From Collimonas pratensis (lineage in GTDB: Bacteria; Pseudomonadota; Gammaproteobacteria; Burkholderiales; Burkholderiaceae_D): DNA of 64,000 nt. Location of the stretch: contig NZ_CP013234.1 of the NCBI RefSeq assembly GCF_001584185.1, positions 4,464,001 to 4,528,000 of the forward strand, written 5' to 3'. How positions within the stretch are numbered: position 1 is the stretch's first letter; the number at the start of each line of letters is the position of its first letter. Of this stretch, positions 56,073-63,038 are shown one piece after another. Made by a program: the position numbers and the translations under genes. Under the pieces are notes generated by a model. The model worked only from the letters and a program-made list of their open reading frames with translations. It was not told the origin of the DNA and did not search any database.

Positions 56073-56537
56073 ATGGCCACCAGCAGCGAAATCCTCACCA
56101 CCGCCAAGCAGCGCGGCCAGACCGACCAGCTTCCCTATGCCGGCGCCGTAACGCCAGGCGAGGCTTTCGCCTTGCTGGAAGCAGAACCTGCCGTGATGCT
56201 GGTCGACGTGCGCACCAATGCCGAGCGCGACTGGGTCGGCCGCGTCGCGATCCAGAACGCCCAGCACGCAGCAGTGCAGTGGTCGCAATATCCAGGCGGC
56301 GTACAGAATCCGGACTTCCTGGCGCAACTGGCGCAGATCGCAGAAAAAGGCACGCCGCTGCTATTCCTGTGCCGTTCCGGCGTGCGTTCGCAGCATGCCG
56401 CCAAACTGGCGACCGAGCATGGCTACAACAACTGTTTCAATATCCTGGAAGGCTTCGAGGGCGACAAGGACGACAAAGGCCATCGCAAGAACATCAACGG
56501 CTGGTGCAAGGCTGGTTTGCCCTGGATGGGCGCTTAA
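56073..56537 (+). CDS. Rhodanese-like sulfurtransferase
   Basis: A 154-residue single-domain rhodanese. VMLVDVRTNAERDWVGRV is the CH2A-like motif, and the active-site loop LFLCRSGVRSQHAA carries catalytic Cys100. NGWCKAGLPW near the end adds another cysteine. It transfers sulfane sulfur to cyanide or a biological acceptor; the physiological partner is unknown. ATG 56073 has AGGAGA six bases upstream. It is divergent from glnA and shares the region with the NtrC sites. Confidence 0.88.
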   Translation: MATSSEILTTAKQRGQTDQLPYAGAVTPGEAFALLEAEPAVMLVDVRTNAERDWVGRVAIQNAQHAAVQWSQYPGGVQNPDFLAQLAQIAEKGTPLLFLCRSGVRSQHAAKLATEHGYNNCFNILEGFEGDKDDKGHRKNINGWCKAGLPWMGA

Positions 56538-56556
56538 GGAGCGCTCAACAGACAGT

Positions 56557-56632
56557 CATTCCCGCGAACGCGGGAATCCAGATTGCTGACCAAGGCAATG
56601 AAAATGGATCCCCCGCTTTCGCGGGGATGACG
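56557..56632. repeat. Paired palindromic repeat (ATTCCCGCG type), copy 1
   Basis: The 20-base palindrome ATTCCCGCGAACGCGGGAAT (56558-56577) is followed about 30 bases later by a second hairpin, ATCCCC-CGCTTTCG-CGGGGAT. A second copy with the same order is at 62961-63035. The unit resembles dRS3/REP-type elements widespread in Betaproteobacteria. Confidence 0.8.
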
Positions 56633-56668
56633 GTGTTATAAAAGATCGCTTTGCGCAATCAGGGCGGC

Positions 56669-57169
56669 TTAGGATGTTTGCAGAACCAGGATCCGGTTCT
56701 CGTATTTCTGCTCTTCGAATTCGTGCCAGGTCATACCGATGTCGGCAAAGCCGTAGGCCTTGTAAAAACCCAGGGCCTGGGCATTGCCGGCCCATGCCGT
56801 CAGCCACAGCCGCTCGCCGGCATTCTGCTTGGCGTGATCCAATAGCGCACGGCCGATGCCGCGGCCATGAAAGTGTTCCTGCACATAGAGCGTGTCGACC
56901 TCGACGCCGCCGTAATTTTCAGTCTCGCATGGTGAGTCCAGATCGAGCAGGATATAACCCAGCAAATTATCTTCATCAACGTCGACCAGCAAACGGTAAT
57001 CGGGGTCGCCGATCAGATCCTGGAAATAAGCGGGTGTAAATGTCGACAGCACTTCTCGCGCAAGATCGTCGCTGACGCCTTCCGTGGCGTAGGTGTGCAG
57101 CCAGACCTGTATCGACAAGGCGGTCAGGCTCGTGCAATCGGCTGCGGTAGCATCGCGAATCAAATTCAT
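56669..57169 (-). CDS. GNAT family N-acetyltransferase
   Basis: A 166-residue acetyltransferase. MNLIRDATAADCTSLTAL is the usual GNAT start, VEVDTLYVQEHFHGRGIGRALLDHAK holds the acetyl-CoA loop (HGRGIGRAL), and AQALGFYKAYGFADIG is the C-terminal motif B. The arrangement is like spermidine/ribosomal-type GNATs, but the substrate is unknown. It stands alone between the repeat at 56557 and the DoxX gene. Confidence 0.87.
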   Translation of the reverse strand: MNLIRDATAADCTSLTALSIQVWLHTYATEGVSDDLAREVLSTFTPAYFQDLIGDPDYRLLVDVDEDNLLGYILLDLDSPCETENYGGVEVDTLYVQEHFHGRGIGRALLDHAKQNAGERLWLTAWAGNAQALGFYKAYGFADIGMTWHEFEEQKYENRILVLQTS

Positions 57170-57300
57170 CCCCTTGTTTTGTAGCGTGCACGGCCAGAAT
57201 CTGCGATTAGTCGCAACTAAACGCAGATGATGACAGTCTATTATCGTTCATCGACAGTGGCAGCATGCACAGTCTTCATTGTTTTATCACCGGAAATCGC

Positions 57301-57780
57301 ATGATTGTAATTGATCGCCTCGTCCAATTACGGCAGTCGCTGCAGTGGCTGCCACTATTGCTTGCCCGCGTCAACGTCGGCCTGTTTTTTTCGATTTCCG
57401 GCTACAACAAACTGTTCGTGCCAGCCAACCAGGCCGCCATGCTCGACACCATGCAGCACGCCGGCATTCCTTTTCCGGAATTCAATGCTGTGTTCGTCGC
57501 CATGTTTGAATTTGTGTTCGGCGCCCTCCTGGGCCTGGGCTTGCTGACCAGGCCGAGTGCGCTGGTCCTGCTGGCGATTGTCAGCGTCGCGACTGCTACC
57601 GACGGCATCCACAAGATTCCAGCCGGTCTTGGTCCGCTCGACTGGTACGACTGGTTTCTCTACCTGCCGGAAGTACTCTACGGCTTGCTGCTGTTCTGGA
57701 TATTACTCGCCGGCGCCGGCCGTTTTGCGGGTGATCAGGTTCTCACAAAACGCTGGCCGGCGTTGCTGCGATTCGTCTAA
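57301..57780 (+). CDS. DoxX family membrane protein
   Basis: A 159-residue four-helix membrane protein. LLARVNVGLFFSISGYNKLF is the DoxX helix-1 signature and FVFGALLGLGLLTRPSALVL the second conserved block. DoxX-like proteins occur in respiratory or redox membrane complexes, but many have no known role. ATG 57301 has GGAAA upstream; ATG 57265 in frame would add 12 residues. Its last four bases overlap the convergent reductase gene. Confidence 0.83.
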   Translation: MIVIDRLVQLRQSLQWLPLLLARVNVGLFFSISGYNKLFVPANQAAMLDTMQHAGIPFPEFNAVFVAMFEFVFGALLGLGLLTRPSALVLLAIVSVATATDGIHKIPAGLGPLDWYDWFLYLPEVLYGLLLFWILLAGAGRFAGDQVLTKRWPALLRFV

Positions 57781-58700
57781 GCCCGCAAGGAAGCAATCGC
57801 TACCCGCGCCGCTGCCAGGTCCCAGGCGGCCTGGCCCACGGTCTTATACACCGGCAGCAGCGTTTGCTGAACGAAGCCATGCGCCAGCACGTCGGGCAAT
57901 TCACGCACCTTGCTCCAGTCGATCTGCGCCTGTATCAGATCGCCGGCCTCATGCTTGGCGCCGGCCAGGCAGTCGACCACTACCGTGCGGCTGTGCAGCA
58001 GTTCGGCCGGGAATTCCACCATGTCCGGCTTGAAGGCGCCGACGCCTATCGCCAGCGTATCGGCTGCGATATGTGGCGGGATCACCGCTGTGCGCGAAGT
58101 GGTCAGGGCAATCACCAGATCGGTATGCGGCAACGCGCTGGCCAAGTCGGCGGCCGCCAGCGGCTTGATCGCGATCTGCGGATGACGCCGCTGCAGGTCA
58201 TCGCAAAAAGCCTGGGTCTTGGCCAGGTCGCGGGCAGAGATCCAGAATTCGCTGATGCCGAAATAATCGACCAGTCCATCGACGTGGGCGATTGACTGGA
58301 CGCCGGTGCCGATCAACAGCGCGGATCGCGGCTTGCGCGGCAGCAGCGCCTCGATGCCGAGCAGGCTGACCGCTGCAGTGCGGCGCGCGGTGACGGTTGG
58401 TCCGTGCAACAGCGCCAGGCGGCGGCCGCTGGCGGCGTCGAACACCACCACTTCGCCCTGGATCGCCGGCAACTGATGCTGAGCGTTATTGGCGTGCACG
58501 GTGATCAGCTTGGTCATGCCGATGTCGGCGGCCACCGCCGGCATGCACAGCAGCACGCTGGCCTTGTCGATTTCCACCACCATGCGTTCGGGTGCGTTGA
58601 TCTTGCCTTCGCGCAGTTGCTGCGCGACCTTGACCAGTGCCGGTACCAGTTGCGCAAATGGCAGCGCGGCGGCAGTCTGTTCAGCATTGAAAATTTGCAT
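57777..58700 (-). CDS. Probable delta-1-pyrroline-2-carboxylate reductase (OCD/mu-crystallin family)
   Basis: A protein of 307 residues from ATG 58700 (312 from 58715) in the ornithine cyclodeaminase/mu-crystallin family. SALLIGTGVQSIAHVDGLVDYF is the NAD(P)-binding GxGxQ motif, and GMTKLITVHANNAQHQLPAIQGEVVVFD is the N-terminal family block. Its neighbour has the residues of a trans-3-hydroxy-L-proline dehydratase, so the most economical role is reduction of delta-1-pyrroline-2-carboxylate to L-proline. True ornithine cyclodeaminase is the generic alternative. The two genes are 27 bases apart. Confidence 0.75.
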   Translation of the reverse strand: MQIFNAEQTAAALPFAQLVPALVKVAQQLREGKINAPERMVVEIDKASVLLCMPAVAADIGMTKLITVHANNAQHQLPAIQGEVVVFDAASGRRLALLHGPTVTARRTAAVSLLGIEALLPRKPRSALLIGTGVQSIAHVDGLVDYFGISEFWISARDLAKTQAFCDDLQRRHPQIAIKPLAAADLASALPHTDLVIALTTSRTAVIPPHIAADTLAIGVGAFKPDMVEFPAELLHSRTVVVDCLAGAKHEAGDLIQAQIDWSKVRELPDVLAHGFVQQTLLPVYKTVGQAAWDLAAARVAIASLRA

Positions 58701-58727
58701 TGGCCTGTCGTCCATCCTTAAACGGGA

Positions 58728-59738
58728 TCAGCGCAAGAAAAAACCTTGCGGGAACGGATCGCTGTCTTCCAGCACCCATTGGTTGAAGCCCATGATGTGG
58801 GCATTGCCGGTGACTTCGGTAATGGCGGCATCGAAGTCACCTACCTTGGCAGTCTCGGTCACGCGCACACGGAAGCAGCTGCCGACGATGCTTTCATTGA
58901 CCAGCGGCTGATTCAGCGCCAGCCGCTGGCGCAGGAACAATTGCGCGGCGCGGCCGGAGGTGCCGGTGCCGGTCGGCGAGCGGTCCACTTCGCGGTCGGC
59001 AAAGATGCAGACATTGGCCTGATCCGCCGCCGGATCGTTCGGCGCGCCGTCGATGATGGTACCGTACAGGGTATCGAGGCCCGGTTCGAGCGGATGCTGG
59101 ATCTTGACTTTGTCCTTGACCGCCTGCTTGGTTTCCGCGCCCAGCTGTATCAGCTGGCGCACCTGCTCGGGCTTGATCTGGACCCCTGCCTGGTCACCGT
59201 TCATGTAGTAGTAAAAGGCGCCGCCGAACACGATGTCGCCGCTAACCTTGCCGAAACTCGGCGTCTCGACTTCGACATCGCGCTGGTAAATGAAGGCCGG
59301 CACATTGCGGAAGGTGACGGCGCCGGCGCGCTGGCCATCCCACTCGACCTGGGCTTCGATAAAGCCGGCCGGGGTATCGAAACCGATGCGCGTCAGCGGT
59401 ATCGTGCGCTCGACATGATTCAGCTCGACCAGCACCTTGCCCAGCGCGATGATGCCATGGCCGCACATGTCGCTATAGCCTTCGTTATGGATGAAGATCA
59501 CGCCGAAATCGGCTGCTTCGGTGACCGGCGGCAGCAGGTAGGCGCCGTACATGTCGGCGTGGCCGCGCGGCTCGTTCATCAGGAACTGACGCACATCGTC
59601 GCGTTGCGCCTTGAGCCAGCTGCGGCGTTCAAGAATGGTCTTGCCCGGCACCGGCGGCAAGCCGGAAATCACGATGCGCAGCGGTTCGCCGCCAGTATGG
59701 GCATCGACCGTGTGAATGGTGCGTGTGTAACTTAGCAT
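58728..59738 (-). CDS. Probable trans-3-hydroxy-L-proline dehydratase (proline racemase family)
   Basis: A 336-residue proline-racemase-fold protein from ATG 59738. The first catalytic cysteine is Cys92 in SDMCGHGIIALG. The second catalytic position, which is Cys in proline racemase and 4-hydroxyproline epimerase, is Thr256 in DRSPTGTGTSGRAA. A Cys/Thr pair is the mark of trans-3-hydroxy-L-proline dehydratases. The enzyme would dehydrate trans-3-hydroxy-L-proline to pyrroline-2-carboxylate, which the next gene could reduce to proline. A reading from 59834 adds 32 residues that overlap REP-like copy C. Confidence 0.83.
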   Translation of the reverse strand: MLSYTRTIHTVDAHTGGEPLRIVISGLPPVPGKTILERRSWLKAQRDDVRQFLMNEPRGHADMYGAYLLPPVTEAADFGVIFIHNEGYSDMCGHGIIALGKVLVELNHVERTIPLTRIGFDTPAGFIEAQVEWDGQRAGAVTFRNVPAFIYQRDVEVETPSFGKVSGDIVFGGAFYYYMNGDQAGVQIKPEQVRQLIQLGAETKQAVKDKVKIQHPLEPGLDTLYGTIIDGAPNDPAADQANVCIFADREVDRSPTGTGTSGRAAQLFLRQRLALNQPLVNESIVGSCFRVRVTETAKVGDFDAAITEVTGNAHIMGFNQWVLEDSDPFPQGFFLR

Positions 59739-59778
59739 GGGAATTTTGTGCAAAGAGAACTGCAGAATTGCAGGCGAT

Positions 59779-59847
59779 ACGTGGGCAAAAAACTTGCCCA
59801 CCCTACTTCGCTTGTCTGGAGGTAGGGTGGGCACCTGTGCCCACGCG
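59779..59847. repeat. REP-like palindromic element, copy C
   Basis: ACGTGGGCA (from 59779) with TTGCCCACCCTAC (59794-59806) is followed by GTAGGGTGGGCA (59822-59833) with TGTGCCCACGCG (59836-59847). The halves occur in the opposite order to copies A and B. The element separates the LivK-like gene from the dehydratase gene. Confidence 0.75.
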
Positions 59848-59855
59848 TGAACTTG

Positions 59856-60983
59856 TTAGTAGCTAGTCAAAGCTTCTGGCGCGCCGGCCTTGAAGCGGTA
59901 CACCGTGACTGGCGATTGCTTCAGGTCGTGGTTGGCGTCGAACTCATATACGCCTGCAACGCCTTTGTAGTGGATCTTTTCCAGCGCCGCGGCGTATTGC
60001 TTAGGATCGACCGAGTTAGCGTCTTTCATCGCCTGCGCGATCACCATCATGCCGTCGTAGAACGAGGCAGCATAGGTTTCGGCCGGACGGCTGTAACGCT
60101 TCTGGTAATCCGCCGCGAAAGTCTTGCCGGAAGCCAGCTTGTCGAGCAAGGCGCCGCCCTGGGTGCAGTACACCTGGTCGGTAATCGCGTCGCCGCCCAG
60201 ACGGCCCATTTCCGGTGCGCAGATGCCATCGCCGCCGAGGAACTTGGTGTTCACGCCCAGCTGCTTCATCTGGCGCATCATCGGACCGCCCTGTGGCGAG
60301 TAGCCGCCAAAGAAGATCGCATCCGGCTTCTTGGCCTTGATGGAGGTCAGGATAGCGGTGAAATCGGTCGCCTTGTCATTGGTGAAATCGTTGCCCAGCA
60401 CCTTGATGCCGTTAGCCTTGGCCACCTTCGAGAACTCTTCCGCCAGGCCCTGGCCGTACGCAGTGCGGTCATCGATGATCGAGACGGTCTTGACCTTCAG
60501 TTCCTTGGCAGCGTACAGCGCCATCTTGCCGCCCAGCTGGCTGTCGCTGGCAGCCACGCGGAACACCGAGTGGAAGCCCTGCAAAGTCACTTTTGGATTG
60601 GAAGCCACGGTGCCCATGACGATGCCGGCATCGTTGTACACGCGCGAAGCAGGAATCGTCACGCCCGAGTTGTAAGGACCGACCACCGCCTTGACGCCCA
60701 TGTCGACCAGTTTTTGCGCGACGGCGACGCCGGCACGCGGATCCGCCTGGTCGTCTTCCATTTGCGCTACGAACTTGATTTTCTTGCCGCCGATAACCAT
60801 TCCCTGGCTATTCAGCTTGTCGATCGCCATGGCCAGACCACCTTGGTTATCGCGGCCGGCAGATGCCTGAGGACCGGTCAGCGGGCTGCTGAAGCCGATT
60901 TTTACTTCTTGTGTCTCCTGCGCCATCGCGAGCGCTGGGAATGCTGCCAACAACACCATCATCAATTTGGTCCGTGCGTACAT
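59856..60983 (-). CDS. LivK-like branched-chain amino acid binding protein
   Basis: A 375-residue periplasmic binding protein. MYARTKLMMVLLAAFPALAM with cleavage after AMA is the signal peptide; the mature part reads EVKIGFSSPLTGPQASAGRDN. VKAVVGPYNSGVTIPASRVYNDAGIVM and TAYGQGLAEEF are LivJ/LivK landmarks. It probably binds a branched-chain or other neutral amino acid. No liv permease or ATPase genes adjoin. It lies upstream of the hydroxyproline pair on the same strand, across REP-like copy C, so a hydroxyproline ligand is possible but unproven. Confidence 0.9.
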   Translation of the reverse strand: MYARTKLMMVLLAAFPALAMAQETQEVKIGFSSPLTGPQASAGRDNQGGLAMAIDKLNSQGMVIGGKKIKFVAQMEDDQADPRAGVAVAQKLVDMGVKAVVGPYNSGVTIPASRVYNDAGIVMGTVASNPKVTLQGFHSVFRVAASDSQLGGKMALYAAKELKVKTVSIIDDRTAYGQGLAEEFSKVAKANGIKVLGNDFTNDKATDFTAILTSIKAKKPDAIFFGGYSPQGGPMMRQMKQLGVNTKFLGGDGICAPEMGRLGGDAITDQVYCTQGGALLDKLASGKTFAADYQKRYSRPAETYAASFYDGMMVIAQAMKDANSVDPKQYAAALEKIHYKGVAGVYEFDANHDLKQSPVTVYRFKAGAPEALTSY

Positions 60984-61234
60984 GGCTTTTCCTTTCGTCT
61001 GTCTTTAATATAATGTTTTTTTAATAACGGCTCCCATCGTTAGGCGTGGGAGTCCGGGGACGGCTCTTGCAGATCGAATCCTAGCAGGGACGCCGCCACA
61101 TTAAATTCTTTTATGCGACGGCTTCTCCGTAGATTCGATGGAAAAAAGACGCGATCTAGCCTGGATTTTAGTTGCTATCCGAGGCAATAGGAAATAAATC
61201 GGCTGCTTGCAGAGAAGTGCCGGCTGAATGAAAT

Positions 61235-62056
61235 TCAGTGGCAGTCGGGGACGTTCTGATCCAGATAGACTTCGAAGGCGACGTCATTGATCCATTTTTT
61301 TTGCTGTGCCGGCCAGTAGCTGCTGCCCCACTCCCGGTTGAGCCGTTGCAGATAGGCGCGCAGCACATCATCTTGCGGCCGCAGTGCAAAGGTCAGCCGC
61401 ACCGGCATCGCCTTCAGCGGCAAACTGGCCGAAAATTTCTTCCATTCGGGCAGCGCCAGCATGCCGTTGAGGACGGCGTCGTCATGCACCGCAGCATCGC
61501 AGACGCCCGTCCTGAGCGCCAGCAAGGCATCGGCCGGCGCCGGGTAGACTTTCTCCCGCGCAGCGTAATTGGCCGCCATGGTTCCGACATAGGCGCTGCC
61601 TTGCGCCAGGCAGACGCTGCGCCCCTTGAGTTGCGCCAGGCGTTTGATGTCGGTGTCGTTGCGCATGATCAGTTTGGGACCGGCCTGGTAGGCGGTCGGC
61701 AGCAGGCTGGCGCTGGCGCGTAAAGCAGCGGCTTCGGCGTCCGGCAGGTTCAGCAGCAGCAGGTCGACCTGCCCTTGCGCCAGCGCCTGGCCGCGGTTTT
61801 GCGCAGTCAGCGCCACCATCTTCAGGCGTACGCCGAGACGCTGCGCCAGGTCTGCCGCCACGGTCTGGTCAAAACCTTCCTGCGTGCGGTACTTGGCGCC
61901 GGCAACGTATGGCGGCGCGACATGATTGACGCCGACCAGCAACGTACCGCGCTGCCTGATCTGCTGCAAGCTGGCCGCGCCGGCGCTTGCTTGCAAGGCG
62001 TAAGCCAGCAGCAGGAAGGTAGCGGCAAGAGGCAAGAAGCGCGACAGAGGTTTCAT
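61235..62056 (-). CDS. Family 3 extracellular solute-binding protein
   Basis: A 273-residue periplasmic binding protein of the amino-acid (SBP_bac_3) type. MKPLSRFLPLAATFLLLAYA is the signal peptide. LQQIRQRGTLLVGVNHVAPPYV is the typical family start, and RGQALAQGQVDLLLLNL and GRSVCLAQGSAYVGTMAANY are conserved positions. It is 18 bases after a taurine/nitrate-type permease gene, which usually works with a different binding protein family, so the operon carries two kinds of binding protein. Ligand unknown. Confidence 0.85.
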   Translation of the reverse strand: MKPLSRFLPLAATFLLLAYALQASAGAASLQQIRQRGTLLVGVNHVAPPYVAGAKYRTQEGFDQTVAADLAQRLGVRLKMVALTAQNRGQALAQGQVDLLLLNLPDAEAAALRASASLLPTAYQAGPKLIMRNDTDIKRLAQLKGRSVCLAQGSAYVGTMAANYAAREKVYPAPADALLALRTGVCDAAVHDDAVLNGMLALPEWKKFSASLPLKAMPVRLTFALRPQDDVLRAYLQRLNREWGSSYWPAQQKKWINDVAFEVYLDQNVPDCH

Positions 62057-62074
62057 GGAAATCAGCCAGGCGCG

Positions 62075-62848
62075 TCAGACGTACTGGTAGCGCAATACCC
62101 GGTGCTTCAGGTTTTCCAGGACGACCTGGTCGATCAGCGCCGCCAGGATCGCAATCGCCAGGATGTTGGTCATGACGCCAACCATGTCGGCGGTTTCGCC
62201 GGCATAAGCCAAGGTCCGTCCCAGCCCCTTGCCAAAACCGATGAGCATCTCGGCAGAGATCAGTGCGCGCCAAGCGTTACCGAAGGCCAACTGAGCGCCG
62301 GTGATCAACTCCGGCATGACCGCCGGCAGATAAACCCGCTTCAGCATGTCCCAACGGGTTGCGCCCATCACCCGCGCCGCCGAGACATGCACCTGCTGCA
62401 CGCTTTCAGTGGCGTTCATGACGCTCAGCGCGGCCGGGAAAAACGCCGCCAGCGCCACCACCACCATGATCGGCAGATTGCCGAAGCCCATCAATATCAG
62501 GAACAGCGGCACCCAGGCAATCGACGGGATAGATTGCAGGATGATGATGGCCGACTTCAGTACCTCGCGGAAGAAGAACAGCACCGCGCCGACCAGGCCG
62601 AAGCCGATGCCGAACAGCATCGCCGCCGCATAGCCACCGCCGAGGCGGGTCAGGCTGCCCCACAAGGCGGTACGGAATTCAGGCGTCTGCACCTCTTGCC
62701 ACAAGCGTCCCAGCACCGGCAGCACGCCCGGCATCAGGAAATCCGGCAAGGACCAGGCGGCGATCTGCCACAGCAGGAAGATGAACACGATGGCCAGCAG
62801 CATGGCGAGCTTTTTGCGATAACCGAGCAGCCGGCTTTGAGTACTCAT
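62075..62848 (-). CDS. ABC transporter permease, SsuC/TauC/NrtB type
   Basis: A 257-residue permease with six membrane helices. VSAARVMGATRWDMLKRVYLPAVMPELITG is the EAA-type cytoplasmic loop that docks the ATPase. Family members import sulfonates, taurine, nitrate or thiamine precursors. ATG 62848 (MSTQSRLLGYRKKLAML) is preferred over the frame start at 62896. It lies downstream of the SsuA/TauA-like gene at the window edge; the ATPase gene is not in view and may lie beyond 64000. Confidence 0.9.
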   Translation of the reverse strand: MSTQSRLLGYRKKLAMLLAIVFIFLLWQIAAWSLPDFLMPGVLPVLGRLWQEVQTPEFRTALWGSLTRLGGGYAAAMLFGIGFGLVGAVLFFFREVLKSAIIILQSIPSIAWVPLFLILMGFGNLPIMVVVALAAFFPAALSVMNATESVQQVHVSAARVMGATRWDMLKRVYLPAVMPELITGAQLAFGNAWRALISAEMLIGFGKGLGRTLAYAGETADMVGVMTNILAIAILAALIDQVVLENLKHRVLRYQYV

Positions 62849-62960
62849 AGATGAACTAGAACAATTCGAGATGGTTGAAAAAATCGCGATAAACAAAAAC
62901 GAAGAAAGCGTAAGTGATTCTGGAATTACAGCCTAGGCGACCCCGACTACGCGTCCCGGT

Positions 62961-63035
62961 CATTCCCGCGAACGCGGGAATCCATCTTCATGACCCTGCT
63001 CGGTAACTTGGGTCCCCGCGTTCGCGGGGACGACA
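62961..63035. repeat. Paired palindromic repeat (ATTCCCGCG type), copy 2
   Basis: The palindrome ATTCCCGCGAACGCGGGAAT (62962-62981) is identical to the one at 56558-56577, and the partner hairpin GTCCCCGCGTTCGCGGGGAC is at 63012-63031. It sits directly after the stop of the binding-protein gene and before the permease gene. Confidence 0.82.
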
Positions 63036-63038
63036 TGC

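Noticed and set aside
61033..61054. Hairpin CTCCCA...TGGGAG between the family 3 binding protein and the LivK-like gene
   Set aside because: Only six paired bases and no T-run on either strand; not called as a terminator.
61200..61230. Possible sigma-54 promoter for the LivK-like gene (minus strand CGGCACTTCTCTGCAA)
   Set aside because: The GG and GC elements are nine bases apart instead of the required ten, so sigma-54 is unlikely to use it.
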